64,000 nucleotides of DNA from Tilletia caries (taxonomy: Eukaryota > Basidiomycota > Exobasidiomycetes > Tilletiales > Tilletiaceae). The stretch spans positions 1,178,001-1,242,000 of the forward strand of contig JALUTQ010000001.1 of assembly GCA_032718865.1 (NCBI GenBank), in the 5' to 3' direction. The notes under the pieces are model-generated. The model was not told the DNA's origin. It saw only the letters and a list, made by a program, of their open reading frames with translations, and did no database searches. The position numbers were made by a program, and so were the translations under genes. Below, in pieces: positions 50,201-62,249 of the stretch. Every line of letters begins with the position of its first letter. Position 1 is the stretch's first letter.

Positions 50201-50889
50201 ACGTTCTTCTTGACGTCGAGTTGCCAGCCGAGGCCGACGGGATGGTAGAAGGGGAGCACTGTGGGCGGAGGGACGAAGGTGGGCTCTTCCTCTTCTCCTG
50301 CTTCGTCGTCTGCTGCGGCTGCTTCTGGTCCCAAGTCTTCAGCTGTCTGTTCTGCGTCTTGCTCCGCGTCCTCTGCCTGGACTATCTGATCATCCACTGC
50401 TGATGTTGAAGCTGCTGCTGGCTGGAGCGATGCTGCTGCTGGACCGATGCGCGGGAGTTCGACATTGCTGAGGAAGGGCACCCACTCGTTGTTCATGGCT
50501 GTCTCGAGCAAGACGGCGGAGGGGAGACCGGCAGTGATGCGGAAGGTGGTGGGCAGGGGCTGTCGGAAGGCGTGCATGAGCTGCTTCCACTCCTCGGGCG
50601 TGTCGAGCAGGCGCTGTTCGAGGTAGTACGACTCGAAGGCGCTGTTGAAGTATTCGTCTGGCCGGTTCTTCCAGCTGTCGCCAAAGTCGCGTCCGCCTTC
50701 CTCGCCGTTTTGATCGCCAGTGTGTGCGCCGCCGCGTCCTCCGCGTCCACCTCCACCACCACCACCTCGGCCGCGTCCTCCTCCTCCTCCGCGACCTCGA
50801 CCGCGACCGCGTCCACCTCCACCGCCGCCGCCGCCGCCGCCTCCTCCTCCTCCTCCTCTACCGCCTCTTCGTGATCCGCCGCGTCCCAT
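47279..50889 (-). CDS. NCL1: tRNA (cytosine-5)-methyltransferase NCL1/TRM4 (NSUN2 family)
   Basis: S-adenosylmethionine-dependent enzyme that makes m5C in tRNA, nuclear. Exons are 47606-50889 and 47279-47498 (1167 aa). Seen: an N-terminal RGG/Gly-rich tail (MGRGGSRRGGRGGG, residues 1-50), the SAM motif DLCAAPGSKTAQLVEML (about residue 275), LADVPCSGDGTLRKN with the release Cys (about 385), and the STCSLNPVENEAVV motif with the catalytic Cys (about 437). An acidic linker and a long C-terminal region follow, ending in a Lys- and Ala-rich tail encoded by exon 2. It is much longer than the yeast protein (684 aa). The start at MGRGG is chosen because the in-frame extension upstream looks non-coding. 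Confidence 0.93.
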
Positions 50890-51285
50890 CTGTATGAATG
50901 CAAGCTGGTGGGAGAGTACGCTGCTGCTGGTGCGAGAGAACGACGTGAGAACCTGACTGAGTGCTGAATATTTGCATTCATTCATTCCCTGCTCCAACAG
51001 AGCGAGCTGGGAAGGCGGAAGTGGAAGAAATAATTATGGAAGGCGGGAGGGAATTCGTTGCGCAACGATTGGAAGTGTGCGCCACGTGACTTCTTGCGGG
51101 GGTCTGCGTGAGTCTGAGTGTGAGTGAACGGGCGGGGTGCCCGAGTCTTGCCGGGTTCTGTCTTCACGCGCGCACCTTCTGTCTGCTTCCCACTGCCCTG
51201 CCTTGCCCGCACTCACCCAGTCACCCAGTCACCACCCACCGCTCTCTCTCCCACACACACCACCAAAAACACACTCCCAGTCACG
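50890..51285. promoter_or_regulatory. Divergent promoter of NCL1 and ATP1
   Basis: 396 bp separate the two starts. A CACGTG core lies at about 51084. The ATP1 leader is CA/CT-rich. No other site was recognised. Confidence 0.4.
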
Positions 51286-53623
51286 ATGCTGTCCCGCTCT
51301 GCTGCTGGTGCCGCCGTCGCCGGTCTCGCCCGCGCATCCATCGCCCCCGTCGCTGTCAGTATCCACGCACGTGTGCTGACTGCTGACTGGAAGCCCAGCT
51401 GACTCTCCCCTCCCTTCCTGTCCCACCCGCGCTCCAGGCCCGCCGCGTGTCCGTGGCTGCATCCGCCGTCCGCACATACGCTACCGCAAAGCCCGCCGCA
51501 TCCGAGGTCAGCTCCATCCTCGAGCAGCGCATCTCCGGTGCCGGCGCAGGGGGTGATGTCGAAGAGACCGGCCGTGTCCTCAGTGAGCATTCACACACAC
51601 TCCATAAACACTCCTGACCCATCCATGCAGCACTCACCCTTCTCTCTCTCACACACACCCCACAGCCATCGGTGACGGTATCGCCCGTGTCTACGGTCTC
51701 CGCAACGTCCAGGCCGAGGAGATGGTTGAGTTCTCCTCCGGCGTCCGCGGCATGTGCCTCAACCTCGAGGCCGACAACGTCGGTGTCTCCATCTTCGGTT
51801 CCGATCGTCTCATCCGTGAGGGTGACACCGTCAAGCGCACTGGTCAGATCGTAGACGTCCCCGTTGGACCCAACTTGCTCGGCCGTGTCGTCGACGCTCT
51901 CGGAAACCCCATCGACGGTAAGGGTCCCATCGAGGCTGCCGAGCGTCGTCGTGCCTCCGTCAAGGCCCCCGGTATCCTTCCCCGTCGCTCCGTCAACCAG
52001 CCCATGCAGACCGGTCTCAAGCCCATCGACGCCATGGTCCCCATCGGCCGTGGTCAGCGTGAGCTCATCATCGGTGACCGTCAGACCGGTAAGACCGCCG
52101 TCGCCATCGACACCATCCTCAACCAGAAGCGATGGAACGACGGACAGGACGAGAGCAAGAAGCTCTACTGCATCTACGTCGCCGTCGGCCAGAAGCGCTC
52201 CACCGTCGCACAGCTCGTCCAGGTCCTCGAGAAGAACGACGCAATGAAGTACACCTGCATCGTCGCCGCCACCGCTTCCGAGGCCGCTCCCCTCCAGTAC
52301 CTCGCCCCCTTCTCCGGATGCGCCATCGGAGAGTGGTTCCGTGACAACGGAAAGCACGCTCTCATCATCTACGATGACTTGTCCAAGCAGGCCGTCGCAT
52401 ACCGTCAGATGTCCCTTCTCCTCCGTCGCCCTCCCGGTCGTGAGGCTTACCCGGGAGACGTCTTCTACCTCCACTCCCGTCTCCTCGAGCGCGCTGCCAA
52501 GATGCACGAGTCCCACGGCGGCGGATCCCTCACCGCCCTCCCCATCATCGAGACCCAGGGTGGTGATGTCTCCGCTTTCATTCCCACCAACGTCATTTCG
52601 TGAGTATTCAGCAAACGGAGGGGTATGCAGGGTTTGTGGGGATGGGGCCATTGCAGTTTGGACAAAGCGCTCCGAAGTCAGGGCGGACTCCCGCTCTTGC
52701 GCTGGTCCGTTCCCCCACGGTCTCACACGGAACTGGCCGACAATGCTCAATCTTCGCGATCGCAACTGACCCGGACTCTCTCCCTGACCTTTAGCATTAC
52801 CGACGGGCAAGTCTTCCTCGAGGCCGAGTTGTTCTTCAGCAAGTATCTCCACTCTTCAACACTCCAGCACCATTGACAGTGGTGTTTCTGGCCTCCTTGC
52901 GCAGCATTTTTGACTAACCTTCGACGGCTCCCCTTCCTTTCTCACTCACAGAGGGTATCCGTCCCGCCGTCAACGTCGGTCTTTCCGTGTCCCGTGTCGG
53001 CTCCGCCGCCCAGACCAAGGCCTACAAGTCCGTCGCTGGTTCGCTCAAGCTCTACCTCGCCCAGTACCGTGAGCTGGCCGCCTTCGCCCAATTCGGTTCC
53101 GACTTGGACGCCTCGTACGTAGAAGTTGCCAAATGCGCGCGATGAAGGATTGCGGAGAGACTGACGCTCCCCCCCTCTTTTTCATCTGGTGTTCTCGTAC
53201 TCTCTTCCTTTTAGCACCCGTGCCGTCCTTGAGCGTGGTGCCCGATTGACTGAGCTCCTCAAGCAGTCACAGTTCAACCCCATCGCCACCGAGGTCCAGA
53301 TTCCGCTCGTCTACGCCGGTGTCAACGTGAGTGCCTTTCATTTGATGCGAGGATGCCAGGAGAGGAGTGGCTCTCAACAACACGAGCGCAAGCGCAAGAT
53401 TGAATCCAGGGCTCATCTTCCTCCCTTCTGTTTCTTCCAGGGTCTCCTCGACAACATCCCCACCGACAAGATTGTCGACTGGGAGGCACAATTCCGTTCC
53501 AAGCTCGAGAGCAGCCACCAGGACATCATCACCGAGCTGGCCAAGGGCCAAATGACCAAGGACCTCGAGCAGAAGATCACCGCGGCCGTCAAGGAGGACG
53601 TCGCGTCGTTCCTCAGCGCCTAA
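51286..53623 (+). CDS. ATP1: F1-ATP synthase alpha subunit, mitochondrial
   Basis: Alpha subunit of the catalytic head of ATP synthase in the mitochondrial matrix. Exons: 51286-51354, 51438-51582, 51666-52599, 52795-52838, 52952-53114, 53215-53326 and 53441-53623 (549 aa, closed frame). A basic Ala/Ser-rich presequence ends before [19 protein letters not shown]. The P-loop [32 protein letters not shown] and VGSAAQ with its Arg finger region ([10 protein letters not shown]) are intact. Intron 4 (52839-52951) starts with GCAAGT, not GT: only this GC-AG splice restores [13 protein letters not shown]. Codon use is strongly biased. Confidence 0.97.
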
Positions 53624-54328
53624 GCGCCGTCTGTAGTCGGGTTGCATGGAACTCTTGCTTTCACACCACCCCCACCCACTCCTTTCTCTCTCCATATAAA
53701 GAATCAAGGGTGTCTTTGTCCTCCTCCTTCCTATCCCTCCTATCCCCCGCCCCTCGCCCAGAACACAATCAAAAAGAACAAACTCGGCTTTCCTCTTTCT
53801 GTCCTATCACACCTTTAAAAAGTCTCTCCGCCCATCGCACGCGAATGAAAGCTTCTTCCTGATACACACACACACACACACGTTCTCTGTTCCTTCGGCT
53901 GTGTGGGAGTTCATGCCCGCCCTACACAGCCCAGCGACAAGGCAAGGCAGGGAGCAGGCGAGACAGCGATCTTTTTCTAGAAGGCATTTCTCAGTTCGTG
54001 ATTTCATTGTAGCAAAGCCCAACGAGCGGGGCGCTGTTTAACTGATGTGATGAAGGCCGAAGGGAAGGCTGGGTAAAGAGGGGAGTGAAAGTGTAAAAAA
54101 AAAGAAAGAGGGGGAAATGCGACAGGGAAAGAACAGATTATGGCGGGATCGGCGAGAACTGGGGCCGGGGGCGGTATAGGTTGACGGAGTGAGGAAGTCG
54201 GGTACGCGAGAGACGTGGCTGGTCTTGATGTCCCACGAGAACGGGGCAACGAAAGGGGGAAGGTCCCCAAAATCGGCCGCCACGGGGCCCGTCGTTACTT
54301 CCGACCCCCCGAAAAAGCCGGACTGGGT
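53624..54328. other. Convergent 3' region with a CA microsatellite
   Basis: No coding exon was seen. A (CA)n run lies at 53863-53881, and pyrimidine- and purine-rich tracts fill the rest. Confidence 0.5.
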
Positions 54329-57112
54329 TCAGTCAAGCTTGTATATTTGGTCTTCGTGCCCAAGTAGAATCTCAAAGGTCCACAATCTGTTGAAGGAGAA
54401 GCCGAGAGATAATAGCCCAAAATCAAGTTCAGCGAAGGAACTAGAAGCTGGAATCGGAGATTGCCAGCCGCGGCGGTTTCTTCCTTTCCCGGAGAGAGAG
54501 GGGGCGACAGACTCACAGTAGACAACTTGCAATGGTCAAGAAGCGCCAGTAGATCTGATGACTCTGGTCGAGCAGGAGCAGGTGGCTGTACACGGCGATC
54601 AGGATCAATCTTGAGTAGGAGATCAGGATGGAAATAACTGGGTTTCAAAGAAGGGGTGTCAGTCAAACACGCTCGTCTCTCCAAAATTAACCTGCGAACA
54701 AAGTTTTCGGGTAGAAGTACTCACATGCGCCAAACTGCGGGTGGGAAGGGTCGGATTTTTCATAGACGTCAGAAATGTCAGCCAGCTTGCAAGAAAGGGA
54801 ACGGAAACGAGGAGGCAAACTCCTGACTCGTTGCGATCATCACTCACCGGCTCCTGGTCTCGCAGACGTCTCTCCCCCGCCGCTGTTAGCTCCCCCTCAT
54901 CCTCATCCTCCTCCTCCGCTATCGCCTCCCCATTAATCCTCCTCCCGGACCCGGACGACGACAACGTACTCCCCCCATTCGCCCTCCCTCCCGACGTTCT
55001 CCGAATCATCGACGGCACCACCGACGACACCTCCGCGTCCGTCTCGGCCTCGGTCTCGTCGCCCAGGCTCATATCGAGCACGCCGGCCGGGTCGGAGTCG
55101 AGCAGGTAGGACGACGGTTCGCGCATGCCTTCGGACTCGGTGCCTAGCCGGTCGACGCTGGGGAGAGACGACACGGCGGAGGAGGAGGAGGTGGAGGAGG
55201 TCCCTATGGATTTGTCTGCCATGTCCGACGGTCTTCCGGGCCCCGTGGGGGATAAGGAGGGTGTGGTGGAGTCGTTCTCCATCGGAGCGCGCACGCCTGA
55301 GTTGCGCGGCGAACTTCGGGAGTAGGTATGCCGTGAGCGCCCAGTGGAGGAATCTGGCCCAGCCGGAACGCCGAGCATGCGACTGGTCCGACCGGGTGAG
55401 ATCACAGCCGCATTCGCTTTCGCCCACCGCTGATCAGCGTCCGCAGTCCGTCTAGCAGCGGCCGCATTCGCCGTGGTGTCCGCCTTGAGTCTGGGCAAGA
55501 TGCGGATGGCCGCGTAGAGGACGACGAGCCGGTAGACGAGACTGATGATGACGCTCGCGGGAAGGGCGGAGGCTGCTGCTGCGATGAACTCGATGGACTG
55601 GGCGAGGGCGTAGCCGATGGTGTTCCAGAGGGCCTCTGCGGACTCGATCACGATGCGAGGTAGGTATCGGGCTGGATCGAGGGATGGAGAGCTGAAGATC
55701 CCGTTCGTAGTCGCCGAGGGCGAAGAAGCGGGAAGGAGGCCGAGCATAGTGAGGAGCGTACCTGCGACGCTCTGTTTGGCATCCGCACCAGCCCCTCCGC
55801 CCGCTGCGGCATATTTGAAGGAGCGAATCAGCGCGAGGGGATCTGCGGTGAAGGCGAGACTGTCTGGCAATTGGACGACGTTGAAGGTGACGTAGGCTGC
55901 GATCAGGGAGGTCTCGACGACGTTCCCCCTGTGAAGTGCGAAGCTGATGGCGGTGAGCCAGAGGGTGGAGGATACGCATGCGCCGACGGCTGCAGCTGCG
56001 CCGGGTCGACCGCGGGTGGCGCCTTCGAAGGAGAGGAAGAGGATGATAGACGAAACGACGTAGGTGAGAGCAGACTGGCGGGCCCAAGAATGAGTGGATG
56101 GATGTCGATGGTTCAGTTGCCGAAGATAATGCTCATATGCGTCTGATCGGCGTGTGATAACTCACGAGCAATAGAAAGAGGATCTGCCAGAGCTCAGCTA
56201 CTCCGAGACCTGATTTGGGCATGAGTCTGCCGATGAGTGTGGTAGATGAGCGCTTTGACGAGGAGCGAGGCCGGGAAAGAGACGCGCTGGGGGGTACGTG
56301 ATAAGAGATATGATCAGAGAATAAGACCAGCTAGGTGTGACAGAGAGAGAGAGAGAGAGGACTCACAGAGAGCGTGGGAGGGTGCCGACGGACTGGATGA
56401 CAAGGAGAGTGGAGACAGCCTCGAGCAAGGAGAAGGCGGGCGAGCTGAAGCGGAGGAGCGCGGACCAGGACGGCGGGACGCGTTTTGCGAGCCAGAAGAA
56501 GGTCGACACCGCCGCTGCGAATGCGCGCTGGGCCTCCTCACTGGTCGGCGGAGTCAGGAGCCACTCGACGAAGCTGGTGATGTCCTCCGGCGGGGACGGC
56601 GGTGCTGGGGCGATACCTCGGGCAGTGCCAGTGCCGGTGCCGGTGCTGATACTGCTGGATCCGGCGAAGGGGAGCTTGTTGGCAGCTCGTGATGCGGCTG
56701 CGATGGCTGCTGATCCGAGACTGACTGCGACGCCGCCTGCTGAGTCGGCGGGCAATGCGCCCGCTGCTGCTGTGCCGGCGATGGATCCCGCGGCAGCCTC
56801 TGCGGCCGTGCGCCTGACCTCGGCGAAGTAGGACTCTGCGGGCGGGGAGTAGACATTGAAGCAGACGAGGAGACAGAGGGGGACGACGATGACCTGGAAG
56901 GCGGCGAGGAAGTTACCGAGTGGTTCGAGTCTGGTGCGCTTGACCACGAGGCGGAAGGTGGAGAGCAGGGCGTAGTAGGAGGCCAGACTGGCGCCGTACG
57001 CGAGGAAGCAGTCGCGTCCGCCGAGGTCGAGGGCGAGCGGGAGGAAGCACAGCACCTGCAGATACACAACCAGACGCCCGACCGAAGTCACCAGACGCCC
57101 CAGGATTCCCAT
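54329..57112 (-). CDS. ICE2: ER membrane protein ICE2
   Basis: ICE2 is a multi-pass ER membrane protein of fungi involved in ER shape, inheritance and lipid-store use. Exons: 56367-57112, 56166-56286, 54848-56074, 54725-54734 (10 nt), 54517-54637 and 54329-54386; the sum is 760 aa with no break. Family features: QVLCFLPLALDLGG and YALLSTFRLVVKR (first helices), LLEAVSTLLVIQSVG, AELWQILFLL, ALPASVIISLVYRLVVLYAA-RILPRL, and SRLILIAVYSHLLLLDQ. A long polar Ser/Asp/Glu loop (about residues 430-690) is larger than in yeast. The 10-nt exon TTTGGCGCAT is bounded by CAG and GTGAGT and is needed to keep frame. Confidence 0.88.
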
Positions 57113-57387
57113 CGCGCTCGCCGTCTTCTTCTTCGTCCTATTCTGGAGTGTTGGTGTTGGTGCTGGTGCTGGTGTCCGAGTGTGTGCCAGAGCCCAGACG
57201 CCAGTCAGTGCACGCGGTGGGCCAGGCAACAAATTCGCGTTGGGGCCTTGGCCTTGGCCCTGGAACAAAGAGCATGCCACGTGGGATGTGAGAGTCACGT
57301 GATTCTCCGCTCACTCTCAACTCTCAACGTCATCTCGTTCTTCCCGAGGGTCTCGCGCGCAAGAAGGAGCATCCTCATCAGCATCGA

Positions 57388-57418
<31 letters not shown>

Positions 57419-57756
57419 ATCGCACTCGCTCCCACCCGCACAGGCTTACAGTTGGCTCCTCATGCCTCATCAGTCATCTACCTAGGTTAGTGTAAGCATA
57501 GTTCCCCAATCAGATATCCTGCGTCCCTCGTATGCTTCTCATGGTCGATATTCGCGACCAATGCTCATTCTCGCTCCCTATCAATGGTAATGCCTCGATA
57601 CCTATGAGACATTAAGATTTAAGTCATACATTTTAACCAGCGAAATAGACCCCGCGGCATCAATCACGTGACTGTGATACAGTCACGACCGACGTGAGAA
57701 AGGAGGCAAGGCAGGGAAGGCTGATGCCTTCCCACGGGCGCTGCTGATAGCCGCCT
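57113..57756. other. ICE2 promoter / 3' side of the next minus gene
   Basis: Contains a (CAGC/CCAG) tandem run at 57388-57418 and, at 57667-57685, an inverted repeat GTGACTGT-GAT-ACAGTCAC next to a CACGTG core. No gene was seen. Confidence 0.45.
57388..57418 (+). repeat. CCAG tandem repeat
   Basis: About seven copies of the tetranucleotide CCAG in a row. Confidence 0.9.
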
Positions 57757-60303
57757 TTACTTGATCGGACGACGGAACGCCTGAGGCGAGAAATAGATCT
57801 TGAGGTTGCTGGCCGGATCGTTGGTAGCAGGAAAAACACGGGCTGAGGCCATGACGTCTTTGGAGCCAGCCTCCGTCTCGTTTGGACCGTCTGTCCCCTT
57901 CTCGACTTCTTGACTCTCGCGAGGAGCAGACGCACTCTGTGCGCTACCCACGGCCTGAGTTGAAGAGCCAGAAGCAACCCCGCTGGGAGCCGTGTCGTCT
58001 GCTACGTTGCCTCCTTGTTCCAGATCCACGGCGTCGGGTCGCTTCAATACATTGAAGATGTTCTCGACCCACCAAGGGGACCGGTGCTTGATAGGTACGG
58101 GCTTCTTTCCGTAGTAGTCGGGCTTGTAGTCATCGCCGTTCTCTTGGAGGCGCTGATAAGCAGCGTGTATGATGGGGCCAACCTGAATGTTGTAGTTCGA
58201 TGACTTCAAAGGGTATCTCTTGAGAAGATTCAGCGTGATGATCTTGCCGTAAAAAACCTCCTGTTTGGACTCGTCCTGCGCGCCAATGGTGGAAGGGACC
58301 AAGACGATGTTGTCCCCCAATTGGAACTCGCGTGCCACCATCTGCTGATCGGCTCGGAGGCCAACGGCACTGAGCACCCGACAGGCCCAGACTTCAGTAC
58401 CATTGACAGCAATTGACTCGCTGACGTCCTCCATGCCGACCCATTCCGAAGATTCTTCGAACTTCATGGCTAGATGGGCCGGATTAACAGGTAAGGTCAG
58501 TTTGTGGAACGGAGAAGCTCTCAGCTGATGTCTGCTCACCAAGGACTGCTCCTGGCGACCAGCTTGGGTACGATTCCACATCTGCAATGTTGAGCTTGTG
58601 TTGAGCTGCAAATTCTTGCAAGCTCAACGTCGGAGACCGCACAGTTTCGACGCTGATTGGCGCGCGCATAAGTCGTTGAAACTCGGCTTCTTCCTCAGCG
58701 TCGATCTTCACATCATTGCCCGCTGCACTGCACGGGCGCAAGCCGTAGACGCTCCAGGCAGTCTGCTCCCCCCGCCCTTGCCGCCCTTGCAGGCGAGATT
58801 CGTATCCCTCCAGCAAAGCCCGGCCTGAAGTGCGTCTGTCCTCGTCATCACGGCCCAAAAGGAAAAGGTCGCGGACCGTCGCACGAATGGCTTGGCCTTG
58901 ACGGGAAGGGCCAGGGGCAACCCAGACCGTGTCCCCTTTGGACACTCGCATCGTTTTGATATCACCACCTTGCTTGACCCTGTACGTGATTGAGTCAACT
59001 CCCATCGAGCTGCGGCCAAAGGAGCGTTTGTGAAGATTGCTGGTGTGAAGCTTGCTGGCCATCACCTGTGCGTAGCTTTCCGGTAGCGGTGATGTGAAAA
59101 CAATCTCGGGCTGGTAGCTGTGGTCAACCTCCAAGTCCGAGCGCGACAGCGCGGCACTGTGGTCACTGTGGTCACTGGCGCTTGACATGACTGAGAGCTT
59201 CCGCGAGGGGTGCTGAAAGGAAAACCGTGAAGGGAGAGGGGAGGAAAAAGGGGGAGAAGCAGATCAGCATGGCCTTATATATTGTACAGGCAGGGAAGGA
59301 AGAAGGCAGACGAACTCGTTGACAAATCCATTGAAACAGCTGCTGAGCGGAAGGGGGCAGCGTGTCATCGTTCAGGCGTTGCCAACCGTTCGGTGTCTTG
59401 ACATGGTATGAAGGCGAGTCCACCTCGTCGAGACCAAAGTGAAACACCGCGTGCTTCTTGTTGAGCAGGTCAGCCGCCCTCATGATGTCTTGTTTCCAGT
59501 AGAAATGGACTTGTCTGGGAGGACTGACCATACCCCGTCGCTGAGGGAAAGAGGTGCGTAGGCTCCAAGCGGATGCGGGTAAACGCTCTTGGATCCTGAA
59601 TGTCCTTCCCGTCGTTAAGAGGGCCTGGAGTGCGTCCTCCGGTTCTTCCAAAGCAGAGTGAGGTACCGGGGGTCTTTGTAGGGAAGGAAGATCCATGTAC
59701 CATCGCAGAGATGACTCCGTCTTGCCTTGATCGCCGTCGTCATTTGCGGGGGAGGCGGGTGAATTGGCATTGTCGGGGGAAGAGAACGAGCCAGACGCAA
59801 GAGGGGCAGCCGACATTGAAACGTCAGCTTCGTCTTCGTCTGGACTGTTGCTGCGTTGACTCGAAGATGGACCTCCCTCTTTCGCAAAGCATGCATCCCC
59901 ACCAGCCTCCGCTCCATATAATGCGTCGGTAGCTCTTGACACGTTCAGCATGACCTGCTTTTGGGCTGCAAGGTCAGGTTCTGCCACGCCGTTGGCACAT
60001 TGATGAGCATCCCACCAATCCACTTTCCGGAGGGGGAGTTCGGGAATGACGCCGCACTTGAGGGAGCTGTCCCCTGTAAAAGTTTGATTCTCGACCGTAT
60101 CGTCCCGCTGCACTTGGTAGAAGCTAGGCTGCTGCTTGAACGCTCTGGTTAACCGTGACTGACCGCAAAAGAAACAGGCCTAGTCAATGGAAAATGAAAC
60201 ATTTGATCTAGCTATCTTCGCCATTACTCACGCGCAGCATGTAAACGGTCGCTGGAGTGCTGAGTGCAGGGAAGTTCAAGACCATAAGAGCCAAAAGCTC
60301 CTT
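57757..60303 (-). pseudogene. Unknown multidomain gene, 3' part, cut off by a transposon
   Basis: Exons 60232-60303 (continuing across the element), 59316-60179, 58540-59212 and 57757-58469 all join in phase 0 or 1 with a closed frame and GT-AG sites. The protein shows a short Cys pair CFFCGQS, an acidic Ser/Asp/Pro-rich region, then two beta-rich blocks that look BAH-like by eye (KGDTVWVAPG...IRATVRDLFLLG and EFQLGDNIVLVP...EVFYGKI), a WW-containing segment (SPWWVENIFNVLKRPD) and an acidic tail. I do not recognise the family, and the BAH reading is a weak impression. The upstream half lies at 63076-64000 on the other side of the element. Confidence 0.7.
60296..60303 (+). repeat. Target site duplication, left copy (AGCTCCTT)
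   Basis: Eight bases immediately outside the left terminal inverted repeat, identical to 63076-63083. Confidence 0.92.
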
Positions 60304-60320
60304 TAAGGATGGGCGCGGAG
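60304..60320 (+). repeat. Left terminal inverted repeat of the hAT-like element
   Basis: TAAGGATGGGCGCGGAG, an exact reverse complement of 63059-63075. Confidence 0.93.
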
Positions 60321-61727
60321 TAAGCCCCGGAGTGGGTTTCCCGGAGTTCCCCGACTAGTCGGGGCCTCACTCCGGGGGAGTACGGAGTACGGAGTGCATT
60401 TTCGAGGATTTACTCCCGCTGATTGAATTCCGCAGGAGTACGGAGCGCAAGCCTGTCATGTCCCCGGAGTACGGAGTACGGCAAGGCCTGGAGCTGATTT
60501 TTCCCCGGAGTACGGAGTGACTAGCTCGAATGCCAGACGGAGTGCGGAGTTTCGCCGAAACTCCGGGGCGCTCCGGGGCCGTCCCTTTTTCAAAATCAGG
60601 TCGCAATTTTTAAAATTTCAGTCAGAAATGGTCATATTTTGCTCTGATTTTCAAAAATTTAGCAAAAATTCTTTTTCAGACTTCTTATTTGGGGTTCATA
60701 TTGTGTGTTGTTGAGCTGTACGACTGCCAACGATGATTCTGTCGAACAAACACGTGGATGGAAGGGCGGCAATCAATGTAAGGGTCCCGATTTCTCAAGT
60801 TTTGTAGGACCTCTGCGAACGTTCCCCGGAGTACGGAGTTTCGGGGGAGTAGTCGCGCTCCGTCACCCCGGAGTGCGGAGTGGACTTTGAAATTTATTGA
60901 AATTCCTGACCTGGGTGCGTACCTTACCAGAGTGTTCCCCTAACTTTTTCGCCTTGTTGAATAACAGGTCGCTGGGGGCTGGGAGTGGGATTTAAATACA
61001 GACTTAGTCAACAAAGTTAAGTAGCAGCAACTTACGCCTTGGAACCATAGTGACCTGGCTGTCGGCTGAAGCCCAGAGGCCAGGGTGTCCCTCAGACTCG
61101 ATGTGGACCTCAGACCCTTATGACCTGGTAGAGATGTGCGAAGACGTGACTGGGGGCGTCCTCTCCCCCTCCCCTTTTCGCGAATCTTTTGTATCAGAAA
61201 GGTCACCAAATCTCAGCCCAGCACGGCTACGCAGAAGCTCAAGGTAGCTTCGCTACCCTTCGTCTGCTTCGCCATGCGGCTGCGACTTGCGATCGTAGCT
61301 ACGAGCATCTATATCATTGTCCATGTAACATTTTGAATGTTGATCAAACTTGCGTGAAAAAAAAGGGATTGAGGAACTTCACACACGTAATCATCCCGCA
61401 CGGCTGTATCTACCAAGGAAGCAGAAAGCAAAGAATGATATGTCATATGATGGCTTCGCGCAGAGAGAGACAATTGACAAACAAGACGGAGAATAGCTGC
61501 GAGCGCAATGAAGATAAGATTAAAAGACTGAGGAGAAAAAAGCGTGAGGCTAATGCAGAAGGAGAGGTTAGGGGATAGGAAACATAAGCGGCCGGGGAAG
61601 CAGACGGAAGGGACGTAGAAGACGGGTGAAGGCTGAGACCGGAGACGAATGGGCAAAGAAATGCCAACAGAGCTTGATGCGAAGGTAAGGGAATATAGAA
61701 GAGGCAAGAGCACAGCAGAAAGAAAGT

Positions 61728-61774
61728 CAGATCAGGTCAGGTCAGGTCAGGTCAGCCGTCAGGTCAGGTCAGGT
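61728..61774 (+). repeat. GTCAG pentanucleotide tandem repeat inside the element
   Basis: About eight copies of GTCAG/AGGTC with one interruption (CC). Confidence 0.9.
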
Positions 61775-61802
61775 CCAGTGTTGAACATACTATTGGAGTA
61801 TG

Positions 61803-62240
61803 GAACCCTGGGCGACTTGAGAGAGGAGAAGCACAATGGTGACGCCGAAGGTGGCCACCGACGACGGACACATTGACCTCGGCGGGCTTGACGTTGGCAA
61901 TGTCGAAGTGGAAGGTGGAGGCGCGTGTGATGTCAAAGGTGGTGACCCGTGACACAGAACAGACTGTACGAAGATATGCAGTGATGAGCACCATTTTTAA
62001 CTCATGAAGCGTCAGAGCCGTTAGAAGAGGGAGAGGGGGGGTCGGGGGAAAACCCACCGCTTGGGGTCGTAAAGACTTGAAGACCTCGGCGACGATGGGC
62101 ACGGTGGAGTTGACGGGGTTGGAGATGACGAGGTGGTGTGCTTTGGGAGCAACCTTGGCAGCGGCTTTGTCGAGGGAGAGAGCTGTCCGATGGGGCATGG
62201 TGAGTGAGGAAAGTCAGTCTACTCATCTTGACGACGTCGA
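61803..62240 (-). pseudogene. Captured malate dehydrogenase gene fragment within the transposon
   Basis: The minus strand reads KAAAKVAPKAHHLVISNPVN followed by STVPIVAEVFK, then after an intron-like gap (GTGGGT...CAG, ending about 61962) VTTFDITRASTF and AEVNVSVVGGH. These are hallmark segments of NAD-dependent malate dehydrogenase (substrate loop and the VNVPVVGGH motif with catalytic His). The frame slips by a base near VFK/LYDPKR and again after GGH, where FGVTIVLLLSQVAQG continues one frame over. The catalytic N-terminal NAD fold and the C-terminal end are absent. It still contains an intron, so it was copied from genomic DNA rather than mRNA. Confidence 0.85.
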
Positions 62241-62249
62241 CCGGATTCA

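Noticed and set aside
50493..50981. Ala/Glu-rich minus frame over the NCL1 start
   Set aside because: Frame-shifted reading of the Gly/Arg codon repeat of NCL1.
51356..52852. Long minus-strand frame opposite ATP1
   Set aside because: Antisense shadow of a highly biased coding sequence.
61728..61774. CRISPR-like repeat array
   Set aside because: Simple pentanucleotide repeat without spacers, in a fungal genome.
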